Source of the DNA: Punica granatum
Lineage: Eukaryota; Streptophyta; Magnoliopsida; Myrtales; Lythraceae
Assembly: GCF_007655135.1 (NCBI RefSeq)
Contig: NC_045127.1
Coordinates: forward strand, 12,905,001-12,969,000
DNA: 64,000 nt
Direction of reading: 5' to 3'
This document shows, piece after piece, positions 1 through 11,246 of this stretch. Positions within the stretch are counted from its first letter, which is position 1. Every line of letters starts with the position of its first letter. Below the pieces are notes generated by a model that worked only from the letters and a program-made list of their open reading frames with translations, did no database searches and was not told the origin of the DNA. A program made the position numbers and the translations under genes.

Positions 1-1
1 C

Positions 2-73
2 GGGTTAGTCCGGGACTTCTGCTTGGTGGAAGCAGTGGTTTCTGTTCTGGGGGTTGTAAATCCTTTTACCTGA
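2..73 (+). CDS. MATH-domain gene, copy A: last exon only
   Basis: This is the 3' end of a MATH-domain gene whose remaining exons lie before the window. The frame starting at base 2 reads 23 codons and ends with a TGA at 71-73. The residues (ending ...VLGVVNPFT) match the ends of the two complete copies at 11246 and 16745, and the 3' flanking DNA is also nearly identical. The fragment corresponds to the last strand of the second MATH domain. Nothing in it is broken, but whether the whole gene is intact cannot be judged here. Confidence 0.8.
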   Translation, partial: GLVRDFCLVEAVVSVLGVVNPFT

Positions 74-2489
74 TTCCATCGAGTTCGCGACAGCCAGCAT
101 AATTGCATGTTCTCGTAATAGTTCCTGAATTCTGATTTCATATACCACATGTAAATTAATGTGAATCCACCTTGAAAATAGATAAAAGTTTGAGAAAGAT
201 AAGTTCCGGCGAATATTTGTTACGTACTTTCAGAGAGATTTCAGTTAATAGACAGATTGCGTTACTCATTAACAATCCATGTAGAGATATACCCGTCATG
301 GTACGTCCTTCAGTGACTCATACATAATTAGCTTAATCCATTCAACTCGTCACAAAGAAAAGGAAACTCGGAAAATATCTGCGCACGATTAACTTTTGTA
401 AATCTGTAAACTAAAGTTTGATGGTTCTCGTCACAAACAAAAGGAAACTCGGAAAATATCCGCGCACTATTAACTTTTGTAAATCTGTAAGCTAATTTGA
501 AGCTTTTAACTGTTTGAGGCAATGTGTTCTTCGCGAGTACAAGGTCAGCTTCTAGGATGACAAATGAATTGATATCGAAGCCTAGTAGGCTACTAGTTAG
601 GATGTGCATGAACTGTCCTACAGCATGTCTGGATCAAGGAACCGAGATAATCTCGAAAGGTATACTAGAGGACTGCGCTAAACCTACACGAGATTTTATG
701 AACCTCCATATATCTAGCAAATCTAGTTTCTGGTAGCATGCTTGAGAAGTTTGATTTGATAGATATTATTCAACTAGAAAAAGAAGCCTCGCGGCGTTAC
801 TGCTGATAATTTCACGGATAATAATTTATAACATAATATAATATTCTAATGGTATAAAACTTAATATTAGCATAAATTATGTTAACTTTTTAAATCTTCT
901 TATTTCTAATTTAACATAATTTCACTAACATTTCTCTGTATCTCATAACATTAACTATTAAATGTGTGAACTATATTATATTACTTCAGGATAAAACCAT
1001 GTCGAAATAATTAGTTTTATCTTTAAAATAGGTCGAAATGGGAAGTTAAATAATATGAGTAATCTCAAAATACAAACTCAAAGAGGACTCAGAGCATTTA
1101 TATTAGAACCCATTGTGCTTGGATAAAATTGATAATCTGTTGAACAAATTATTTTGTAGTCTTTTCGACCTCCTCCTCACCCCATCAAGAATGAACAGCA
1201 TGCAGGTGCTAGACATGTTCTCGTGTTCTTGAAAGTGTGTTCTTGAAAGTCTTTTCTGATAGTGTAAGGTTTTAGATACCACAACCGCCTAATTTAAAAG
1301 ATTAAATCGTTGAATACGGTGTGGATTATGTATTTATTACTCCATACTTCCCCTTATGTGTGGGTTGAATTAGTTTAGAAGGCTCATTCGCATAGAATTA
1401 ATTAAACTAGGTGCAGCCCCGTGCCTTGCACGGGTTAAAAAAATTTTTAAAAATAATTTATATGATATAAAAAAAATTTAAAAATTATTTCTCAAATTTT
1501 TTTAGAACATTTGTATATATGAAATAATAATAATTTTTTTATTCTTATGAAAAATTTAATTTTTATTCACAAATTATGAAGTTTGCTTTCTCCATATGAT
1601 AATAAAAAATGATCACAATTTCATTACTGATATTAAATTCACATAGCATGCGAAAAAACAGTCAACCATATGAGTTTCTGATGAAGCCTAAATAATCATT
1701 CCCATTTAAAAAAAACAAAAAATAATAGGTAATTAAGATATTTCTTTTAATTATTAATTATATATAGATGAAGCATCCCAAGATAATACTATATATAAAA
1801 ATAGTATACGAGGGAATTCTTATTGTGATTTAATTTAAGTTATTCTTCCCCTCTTCTGAATTTGTTGCCCTAATTGCATGATCTTCTTATGATGATTTGC
1901 CCTCCAAATTTATCCCAATTATACTATCGCTGGTCATCTCTTTTTCATTTGAATATCTTGACTTACATCTCCATGAGAGCCTTAATTCTCTTCCTGAAGC
2001 AAAGATTGTGGATCATATGCACACATCAATATCCGGACTTATACAGATAGGGCAATGGGGCCCACATATATACATACATACTACATGCATGCACGCTACA
2101 AAGTTGCAGCGGTAAGAATTAATTAAGAAAATGATACGATGAGATATGCATGTATATGGGCAAATGCACGAGTCTTGGTTTAAGAATTATACGGACAGGA
2201 AAATCAAAAGGACGTATACATGAATGTCCCAAATAGAAATATAATTTTTCGAACAGTTCAAAAGGCAGTTTATCACAAGCTGGGAGTTTTCAAATAATTA
2301 TTTCTTATAAGCACTTGCCAGCTTTATATATTATAATAAATGGGGGCAAACTCATGAGCACGATGTATCGAATCTATGCTATGACACTATTGGAATTATA
2401 ATCCCACATTGAAAAGATGAAAGAATAACCATTTATATATTATAATAGATGGGGGCAAACTCATGAGCACGATGTATCAAAATTTCACA
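74..2489. repeat. Tandem-unit 3' flank, unit 0 (long form)
   Basis: AT-rich DNA without a credible gene. It is homologous to 16746-19367 in unit 2 and, from about 595, to 41489-43300 in unit 3. In unit 1 the stretch equivalent to about 490-2485 is missing. A short imperfect direct repeat (about 350-410 and 428-487) lies near the start. A motif of alternating GC-rich words (GGTGCAGCCCCGTGCCTTGC, 1411-1430) recurs at about 18076 and 42284. From about 2320 to 2485 there are two copies of a ~55-bp phrase that look like remains of a retrotransposon LTR. Confidence 0.7.
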
Positions 2490-3406
2490 GAGAGCCTTGA
2501 CTCGTCTTTGTTCAAGTTTTGCTTCAATTTTCATGAGGATTTTCGAGCCGCCTGGATGTGTTACCCAGAATATGGAGTTCCATTGATAGTTAACGATTGG
2601 ACGTAAAAGGCCTCGATCAAGCTCTTCTCGATGTTCTTTGTAATCAATTAAGGAGAAACATGATCCGATAAGTTGAATGTGAGACCAATATCTCTCGTAA
2701 CTGCCCAAAAACACTGCCTCCTATGTTAGGTATGATGGTCTCACATTCAATTTATCGGACTGCGCCTCCTACCTCTGCTTTGAAGATAATGCACCATTTC
2801 GATTGGATGAACCCAGTGAAGATGCACCGTCAACCGAACCCCACAGGAGAAGCTATATCTTCCTCGGATGGCCCTCTAACCAAAACACCGTTTCACCAGC
2901 AAAGCATCCTGATTCAATTCGGGTACAGATATTGTAATAATGAACATTTACTAGGTGAAACTACAAACAAGAGCAATTCTTATCATGAACAATTTATAAA
3001 GAACCACAAATGTACTTTTCAGATATTGTAAAATTTTGAAAGGCCATTCATTAACTAACGTCCGTGCTGAGATCCTAATATTGGAGATGAATGCTCTGTA
3101 CCGTTTCCGCTCCGATTTTGTCTAAATCAATTTAAATTTTTACTCATAGCAAGGTTGTTACTCATAGCAAAGCTATTTCTAGATCTAGCCCAAAGTGGAG
3201 CATGTCTGCCATTAGCCAGTTTTCTCTAATGTCTGCTATGTATTTGGACTGAGCAAATGTACATAAAAAAGGCATACTCCTAAAAACAATATATATTGTT
3301 CTCGTGCCATGACAAAAGTAACAATGTCTAGATTTATAGGTAGAGATGTTAAAAGATCTCCAAAAAGATCATAGAAATGGCACAGTTTGATACGGTCCAG
3401 CCAATA
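2490..3406. repeat. Tandem-unit middle block, unit 0
   Basis: This block is homologous to about 11735-12625 (unit 1), 19360-20427 plus 25642-25810 (unit 2) and 43303-44110 (unit 3). It contains overlapping open stretches on both strands (for example 2723-3031 plus strand and 2433-2714 minus strand). They resemble each other between units only because the DNA does, and they are shortened or shifted by indels in some copies. I recognise no protein family. Confidence 0.65.
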
Positions 3407-4995
3407 TGTCACGACCTGAAAATTCGACAGAAATTTCCCTAAAAGTTGTAGATATCTATTTATTTCACAAACATTTTATATATTTTCCCATCAGTGCATA
3501 AATATAGAAATATATATATAAGTAATCCGACCAACATACTTTTATATATATATATAGATGTCTCAAGGTCATAGACTCATAATCTAACATTTTGCATAAT
3601 TCACATAGTAATCTATAAAACGACTAAACCAAAAATTTCATGTCACAATATATCCATAAGCAATTAGTACATAACTTAATACCTATAATATACACAGATC
3701 TAGATAGAACTCCTTCACATAGATCTCCGATTGTCCAAAAAATTATCTTGTGTTGCTAGTTTAGCTCCTACCTCATTTGAAAAAATTTATACAGTGCATC
3801 TCAGTGAGCACAAAATTCCAGAGTAAAATGAACTATTAAATGAATACTAATCCTTAATTAACTGTGTATATATACATATATCAATTAAATATACACCACA
3901 TCCAGATCCATCAACTAATACCTTCCAATCAATAATATCTGTCCATAAACTATTTTATACTTCACAAATGAACATTTACAAATTTCAACATTTCAATCAA
4001 GTATCCATAAAATTCCATCATAATATCAAAACATGCCTTTAATTCACTACCACATAATAATTTCATACAATATGTACAATATATAATAATACTTCACAAT
4101 GTCCAAGCTCCAGCAGTCACATACTCGACATGCAACTCAATATCGCATAATCATCAAATACTCATTAAGTCAATGTTTCATAACAAATCACTATCCAAGC
4201 ACTTAACAGATCGGACTCTAACATCCCACACGCAATTAAGTATATTTAGAACACATTCAGACAAGATCAACCATCATCATATCCAATCTCAATCAATCCC
4301 AACACACAATGTATAACACCACTAAAACAATATAACCACAGGGTCGCATTTCCTTGTGACAAGTTAAGAAGACGCCGTAATCCCGCACTTCTCACTCATA
4401 TCATCCTCAACTCCTAGTACTCATATTTCATAAACGGGGGCCGCCTATTAACCTCTGGCGGTAAGAGTTGACCACCATTTATATTCCGCCAAGTTTAGCG
4501 ACCGATCAGGCCCCTATTTCTATTTCGTCGAGTCCAACAGCCGATCTAGCCCTTCCTCATATTTCGCTGGGTTTGCAGCCGATCAGGCTCACTTTGTAAT
4601 CCATCGGGTCCAGCAGTCTCATGGCTATAGTCAAACAACAACACAAATATAATCAATTGTAACCATGCCATCTCACCTCATATAGCCATACTAAATTATT
4701 ATTCCCGAATTATCATAATATTTCCTCTAATAATACTCCATTTAATTTTGTATTCACATAACATATATATATATATATATATATCATTTCATAATGGAAT
4801 AAGGTACTCACTAAACTCCCAACATATAGTCCATCAAATCGAGCCTTTCGAATGCCAGGATTCAGTCTCCTCGGTCCCTAGTCAAATATAAGCATAACAA
4901 GAACCAAATTATACATACATGATACATTACAATACTACTCGATACACCCATTTACTGATTAACTATTTCTTTTTAGAATTAAATTAAAAGCATAG
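3407..4995. repeat. LTR-like element F, partial copy in unit 0
   Basis: The element begins TGTCACGACC at 3407, exactly where unit 2 has its copy (25811), while unit 1 is uninterrupted at this point. Homology with the unit 2 copy runs to about 4995 and then stops abruptly. The sequence is AT-rich with a TA-repeat near 4763-4784 and no coding capacity. TG at this end and CA at the far end of the unit 2 copy suggest an LTR. The strand of the parent element is unclear, because the opposite end reads TGTGAGACCC on the minus strand. Confidence 0.6.
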
Positions 4996-5474
4996 CTGAT
5001 GCGGTAGAAGAGGCGGCAAGTCGGTACCTGGAGAAAAATAAGTTCTGACTACTCAATCTGAAAGGAAACGGCCTCCAGAGCAAAACTCATTGCTTTACTA
5101 TGATTTTTCGATTTTTAAGGTAAATTCCATTTTTTAGAACCTCAAACGGGGATTTTATAGTTATTTGGGTGTTTTTGCAATTTTAGGAAAGTTTATTTCT
5201 TTTTATGCAATTTAAGTTTTCTTAATCCCTATTTAAGCTTTGTAAGCCCTAGGGCTGAGACAATTAATTTCGAATTTATCAATAAAGTTGTGGAGCTACC
5301 ATGCTTTTTCTTCCAATCTCGGATTTGTTCGAGTTTGATGCCTATTTATTGGTATTCGTAGAATCAACAGGTGATAGAAGATTGTTGTCTGGTATTCATG
5401 CGCGAATCAACAGATCGCAATTAGTTCCACTGCGTCAATTGGTATCAAAGCCTGCGGTTTGATCTTGATCGACC
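4996..5474 (+). repeat. 5' LTR end and leader of a Ty3/gypsy element, with primer binding site
   Basis: This precedes the gag relic. The phrase TTGGTATCAAAGC at about 5439-5451 resembles the usual plant primer binding site complementary to initiator methionine tRNA (TGGTATCAGAGC) with one change. The bases just before it would be the end of the 5' LTR. An AATAAAG at about 5281 could be the LTR polyadenylation signal. The sequence has no homology to the end of the unit 2 element F, so this copy is probably a chimera of two elements. Confidence 0.55.
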
Positions 5475-7210
5475 ATGCCGCCCAAGAGGAGGGATCGTGT
5501 GGACGATGTTCTGGAGCGTGACAACTTGCGACATCTGGAACAGAGGATGGAGCAAATCGTCAATCAGAGGATGGATCGTATGATGGAGCAGCTAACACAG
5601 CATATGGCTGCACTTATGGAGAATTAGAATCGGAGAAACCCTAATCCAAATCCTGACCCCAATCAAGAGGAAACTGGAGAAGAGTTGGAAGAAGAGAATT
5701 ATTTTGCTAATATTCCACGTAGACAGCAAAGGGACCCTATCGAGAACGACAGGAGGCGATCATTCGAAGAAGACAGGAGGCGTTGGGAGTCTGGGATGCG
5801 GACTGAAATTCCAGAATTTCATGGCAGCCTCAAACCAGAGGAGTTTCTTGATTGGCTGGCTACAGTTGAGAGATCTTGGAATTTAAAGAAGTGCTCGAAG
5901 ACAAACATGTACCTTTGGTGGCAATTAGACTGCGAGATAGAGTCACGGCATGGTGGCAGCAACTCAAATTAACCAGAAGCAGATTGGGCAAGCCAAAAAT
6001 TGTGACTTGGGAGAAGATGAAGAAACACTTGTGAGCCAGTTTTCTGCCATATAATTTTCAGAGATTGATGTATCAGCGACTGCAGAACTTACGGCAAGAA
6101 ACTCGAACGGTGGATGAATATACCACCGAGTTTTTCCAACTTATAGTCCGAAATGAGGTACACGAGACTGAAGATCAATTAGTGGCGAGGTATATCGGAG
6201 GATTGCGGCTGCAGATTCAAGACACTGTCAATATGTTTGATCCACCCAACGTCTCAGCAGTACATCAAAGGGCTCTACAAGTTGAAAAACAGTCCCAACG
6301 CAATAGTTATTTCAGAAATTCCTCCAGAATAGGATGCAGTAGTGGTGCGAGTCGTCCTGGTGGTAGTGGTGGTGGTAGTATCGGAGTGAACCGCCTTGGA
6401 GGAGGAACCAATAGAAATATTGCCAACACAAACCAGCCAAATAAACCAACAGGTAGTGGGATGAAGTGTTTTGGATGTGGCGAGGTTGGTCACAGGCAGT
6501 CTGAGTGTCGGAAGACAGCTGGCAAAAAGACATTCTTCGTAGACACGGAGGAGGGCGAAGATGAGGATGTGGAGAAAGGCGAATATCCTGAATTTGATAG
6601 TGAGGAGGTTGTCGACGAGGAAGTAGTGACTAGAGACACAGGAACGGCACTGGTTGTTAGGTGTTCATGTTTGACACCTAAGGTTGCAGACGACAATTGG
6701 TTGAGGTACAATATTTTTCAGTCCACGTGCACTGTTCTCAGTAAGGTGTGTCGTTTTGTTATCGACGCTGGCAGCTATGAGAATATTATCTCTGCGGAAG
6801 TAGTGAAGAAATGAGGCCTCAAGATGGAGAAACATCCTAAGCCTTATAAACTGGCTTGGCTGAAAAAAAAAGGGGGCGAGGTTAATGTGTCAGAACGTGC
6901 ATTGGTTTCTTTCTCCATTGGCTCGAAATATAAAGATGCAGTGTGGTGTGATGTGGTGGCGATGGATACATGTCACTTATTGTTGGGGAGGCCTTGGCAG
7001 TATAACCGCCGTGTAATTCATGACGAGCGTGCTAACTCATATAGTTTTGTGTTTGAGAGTGTGAAGATTGTGTTGGTGCCCAGCAGAGAGACAAAGAAAC
7101 CAACACCTGTGGGTGGAGAAACGAAGCTCTTGTCATTGATGAGGTTCGAAGAAGAGGTGGACAAATCACAGTTAGTTTATGTGCTAATCGGAAAAGAAGT
7201 GGCTTCTTAA
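5475..7210 (+). pseudogene. Ty3/gypsy gag-protease relic
   Basis: Remains of the gag and aspartic protease part of a plant Ty3/gypsy polyprotein. The start is MPPKRR at 5475. A retrotransposon gag region around 5800-6250 is followed by a Gly/Ser-rich linker and a CCHC zinc knuckle (CFGCGEVGHRQSEC, 6467-6508). A protease core IDAGS follows at about 6761-6775, and a conserved CHLLLGRPWQ block at about 6970-7000. Lesions visible: TAG at 5625-5627, a frameshift near 5873, TGA at 6032-6034 and TGA at 6812-6814. There is no reverse transcriptase, RNase H or integrase. The coding sequence runs straight into tandem-unit flank at about 7205, so pol was removed by a deletion. It cannot make a working product. 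Confidence 0.9.
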
Positions 7211-9430
7211 CAGTTCAGTTTGATTTGATTATAGCTTTTGGAGTTTTTCTTTTGGGCACGCAGACGGGCGAATCATAATCTTAACTAAGTTCGGTTTTCC
7301 AAACCGGTCCCCAACTGAATCTACAATTAAATCTGCAAGTTTTCCGAAATATACATACATTGTTGCGAATCACACTAACAAGACAACAAATTAAATCAAA
7401 CCCGGCTCGACTGCATTAGTCGCAGCCCAATTGGGATTTTAAATACCAAGCTTCACACCGAAAAAGAGAGAAAGAGAAGATTGCGCACATGATATACGTA
7501 GGTAGAACCAACAATAATTTTCCGGGTGAGGGATCAATAAAGCAGTATGAAGACGGTATATAACATTAGTATTTCTTAGATAAATAAATGAGATGAAAAA
7601 ATCAAGATTTGTTGTATTTTCAGTAACAATAGAAGTCCGAAGATCTAGTATAATAAAATAAAAATCTTAACAATAGCTAATAAAGGAGTACGAGTAGTTC
7701 TACTGACTATCAAACTGTAATATTTTGATTCCGGACTCAAAATGAAAGCACAAATTCTTTCCTTCTTAATTAAGTATAATTGGGTAGGCGCATTTATGAA
7801 CTCTTTTTGGACTGGGGAGAAAATCGACGGGGCAAAATCAAGCAATAGAAGTTTTAGGCAGGCATGTGTATGTTGTCTATCCATTTATTGGAGAAACTGT
7901 TTTAACTTCAACTTTTTATGCACCTATAATTAGTAAATTTTTTCCAAATTTCATGGGGCGCGATCCCCATTAAACATAGCTTGGCTCCGTCACTGATGTG
8001 CGTGCTCCGGAACAACGATTTGTCATACGTACGTCCACGGATAAAATTAATTAGGCTCAGCCTGCTTTCTTATTGATCAACTTTGTGGTTGAGTACAAAA
8101 GAAACCCAACCCTTTCATATAAACTCTCTCGCACTCGCACTCTTCAGTTACCAAAAGAATATATATCCATTATTTAAATTACAGAAAATCTCAAACCAGC
8201 GTCGCCACAATTGGAGGGCTAGCCACGGCCTCAATCCAACATACCTTCCTTCTTCTCCAGTCGAACCCATTATTGTTGGTCGGGTCTTCGAATTTATAGG
8301 TCTCAATTTAAGACACACTCAAATGTATACACACATAGGTCATGTTTGGTAGGTGGAATGGAATAGAACTGGATGAGTTTAATTAGATGAAATGGAATGG
8401 TATTCAGACAAAGATATTGATATTTGGCCGTTTGATATAGATAACATGACGGATGTTATTAATACATTGCACAGATTTAACATAATGATATTCTAAACAT
8501 AATAATATAAAAATAAATCTATTTTATTTTGTTGTTAAAATTTATTTGATGATATGACTTAACTTTTCTAATCAGGAAGTGTTCAATTTATTAAATTGAA
8601 AAGAAATTATCATCACAATGGAATGAGCAGTTCAATTTTTACGAGTGCAATCAAATAATACTACGACGTGAAAATTTGAAATGCCCATCTCAATTCATTT
8701 TTTGTATACCAAACGTAAACATATATATTTATCTCTAGTTTTCCCCATATAAGCTCATGCATACAACATCCTATATAAATTTCCTTTTTCTTTTAATTAT
8801 TTTTAGGTGGTCGATGAAATTTTTCCATCGTAATCATCGAAGAAAATGACAAGAGAAGACGTGCAAATGTTTACTTTAAAATTTATAAATTAATCATGGT
8901 AATGATGGTAATAAATTTATAAATTACCAATAAATCGGAGACCATGAAAAGATTATCGAGACTTGAATGACACGAGTCAACGGGCGTTTCATATCTGCCA
9001 CAACACTCCGAATGACGACATTGTGGCCCACCCACTATCACCAAGGTCGGGAACATTGAGTGATCGTCGATAGCACGATACAGCAGCAGGCTATCCAGTT
9101 GTCCAATGTATCGTCACCTAAGGAAGGCTGATGGTCAAAAATCCAGCACGTGTGGAAAGAGCTCAGGGAAGGCCACACCTTTCGAACAATTTCTATACAG
9201 GAACCAGTCTGAAGGAACCAAATTGACTCAAATCAAGAGCCCATGCTTTTATGGTTTGACGTCCGGTACGGTTTTGATACTTTTGCCTTCGGGCCGGGAT
9301 ATTAGAAGACAGACTATGGAGGCCATTCTTGTGAGGAGGGAAGCTCTCTTAAGCAAAGCATAACATATTGGGTGAAGACACTCAACATGGGGATTGCTTA
9401 GGAGTTGGTTTTTTTGGTTTATTTTCTCCT
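7211..9430. repeat. Tandem-unit 5' block, unit 0 (upstream of MATH copy B)
   Basis: Homologous to about 12720-14938, 39469-41488 and 44110-45762. It carries a MITE-like segment (listed separately) and ends in the promoter of MATH copy B. I see no credible gene. An 85-codon open stretch at 9106-9363 changes reading frame in the other units and is not conserved as protein. Confidence 0.6.
8340..8722. mobile_element. MITE-like segment in unit 0
   Basis: The segment starts with CATGTTTGGTAGGTGGAATG and ends with a stretch whose reverse complement also contains ACGTTTGGTA followed by an ATGAATTGAG-type word, giving degenerate terminal inverted repeats. It has no coding capacity. It occurs at the equivalent place in all units (about 13874-14252, 40563-40940, 45187-45550), so it was present before the array formed. 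The TIR match is short, so the class (hAT- or Harbinger-like) is open. Confidence 0.4.
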
Positions 9431-9438
9431 TATAAATA
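9431..9438 (+). promoter_or_regulatory. TATA box of MATH copy B
   Basis: TATAAATA lies 62 bases before the ATG at 9493. The same octamer stands at the same distance before copy C. It follows a T/C-rich stretch (TTTTCTCCT), which is common in plant core promoters. Confidence 0.65.
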
Positions 9439-9492
9439 GAAACAATCCATGGGTCCTCACAATATCCATAACTTGTATCTGATCTTACGGCA

Positions 9493-11246
9493 ATGGCAAC
9501 CCTTCAGGCATTCGATGTACAAGAAGGTATCTTTTCCTCCTCTTCTGAGTTAGTAGAGCAGCCAAAGCATTTAAAAATCACGAGTTTCACGACCATCACG
9601 GGAAAATTTTAAGCTGGCTGGGATTATGATCCCTCCTCTCCACATAAACTGTAAATCCAGCACGAATCATTCACTGTGGTCACCACCTGCATGAGAGGAG
9701 GGATTGATAGTTCTGGTCCATATGATGATTTTTATGAATGCTTGGTTGTGTTCGACCGTATTGCTTCAATAACCGTAACCAATTAACACTGTCAGTGCTG
9801 CAAGGATACCATAGGAATCCATTATCATTAGTCCAATTACAGAATTTCCGCTTTTCATCCAGGCAACCGTCAAAGTCTTAGGGTAAACGAAGAGAACTGT
9901 GTCAGTTATACTTGAAACCGCATTGTCAATATGTCCATCATTTTCAGAAACGGAACGGCTCATATCAGATGCACCACCGGCCCACTACCTTGTCAAGATA
10001 CAGTCATTTTCACAGCTAGCAAAGAACGGCGTTGACAAGTACGAATCAGACATCTTCCTCGCAGGAGGATACGAGTGGTATTTCCACATCGGCTATACAA
10101 ATAATCGGATTACTTTCAATCTCCTAAAGTTGTGTTGTATTAACCCCCCCCCCCCCCCCCCCCCAAAGGAAATTGATACTGCATCCAAATGGAAACAAGA
10201 CCAAGAATGTCAAAGACCACGTTTCGGTCTACCTGTCTATGGCTGAAACAAGTTCGCTCCCTTCCAGTTGGGAGGTCTATGCTGTCATTCGATTATTCTT
10301 GCTCGATCAGAACAAAGACAATTACCTCATAGTTCAAGGTACAAACTCGTCTTGAGATGGACAGTTTTTCTTTCCCCCCTTTATTCATTGTTTTGTGATT
10401 GGTTGTTCCATATCGGCTAATTGACTACCAGATGCAATGGGAAAGGACAGACGGTTTCACCGTATGAAGCTGGAAAGCGGATTCGATCAGCTCATCCCTC
10501 TGAAGACATTCACCGACTCCCTAAACGGGTATCTTGTGGATGATACTTGCGTTCTGGGAGCAGAAGTATTCGTTTCCAAGGAAAGGAGCATGGGAAAAGG
10601 AGAGAGTTTAGTGATGATAAAGGACGCACTCAGTAACAAGCATCGCTGGAAGATCGACAACTTCTCGAATTTGGACAAAGAATATTACGACTCGAGTATA
10701 TTCCCAGCTGGAAACTACAAATGGTATCATTCCAAACTTCTTTCTTACAGTTTTGGGAGTTTCTTTTGTCAAGGGCAACCTCAAACTAAAACAATTCAAT
10801 GTTCTTCATATCTCAGGAACATAAGGTTCTTTCCCAACGGAAAAGGCAGCGGGCTTCGTAGCTACATTTCTCTTTATTTGGACTTAGCCGAGACCGGGTC
10901 CCTCCCTCCAGGTACAAAAGTATTTGCGGAGTTCTCCTTACGAATCCTTAATCAAGCGGGGGGAAGTGATTTCATTAGTAAAGGTAATCAAGTGTCCCTG
11001 AATCTACTGATATCTGCAGAAAAATTCGAGTTCTTGATACGGGTCTGCTGGAACATTTCTGTCTTCTTAATTTCCTATTTTTTTCTGCTTCTTCCAGCTA
11101 ATTACTGGTTCAGTGCCTCCAGTCGGGAAACGGGGTGGGCAAGATTCGTGTCACTCTGGAGTTTCAAGCGCCACGGGTTAGTCAAGGACTCCTGCTTGGT
11201 GGAAGCAGAGGTTTCTGTTCTGGGGATGGTAAATCATTTTACCTGA
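9493..11246 (+). CDS. MATH-domain protein, copy B (six exons, 313 aa)
   Basis: The protein has two MATH (meprin and TRAF homology) domains, at about residues 24-160 and 182-308. Plant MATH-only proteins bind other proteins, often linked to ubiquitin pathways or defence; the partner here is unknown. Exons by eye: 9493-9526, 9948-10077, 10169-10338, 10432-10723, 10817-10983, 11098-11246, together 942 bases with every join in phase. Landmarks are PPAHYLVKIQSF, YLSMAETSSLP and WFSASSRETGW; each domain has its GGYxW or GNYKW motif split by an intron inside the Trp codon. There is no signal peptide or membrane segment. Intron 2 has an odd acceptor, 21 C followed by AAAG, which may weaken splicing. 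The start is chosen because copy C and the TATA spacing agree. The exon 1 to exon 2 join is the least certain. Confidence 0.85.
10144..10164 (+). repeat. Poly-C tract in intron 2 of MATH copy B
   Basis: A run of 21 cytosines sits directly before the presumed acceptor AAAG of exon 3. Copy C has instead ten T, four C and AG at the same place. The exact length is the kind of number a sequencing error could change. Confidence 0.9.

Noticed and set aside
2723..3031. 102-codon open frame repeated at 19595-19903
   Set aside because: Shortened and shifted in units 1 and 3, and an overlapping frame is equally conserved, so similarity reflects the DNA duplication. No family recognised.
9106..9363. 85-codon open frame upstream of MATH copy B, also at 14639-14872
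   Set aside because: Indels between units change its frame; it lies in the promoter region and has no motif.
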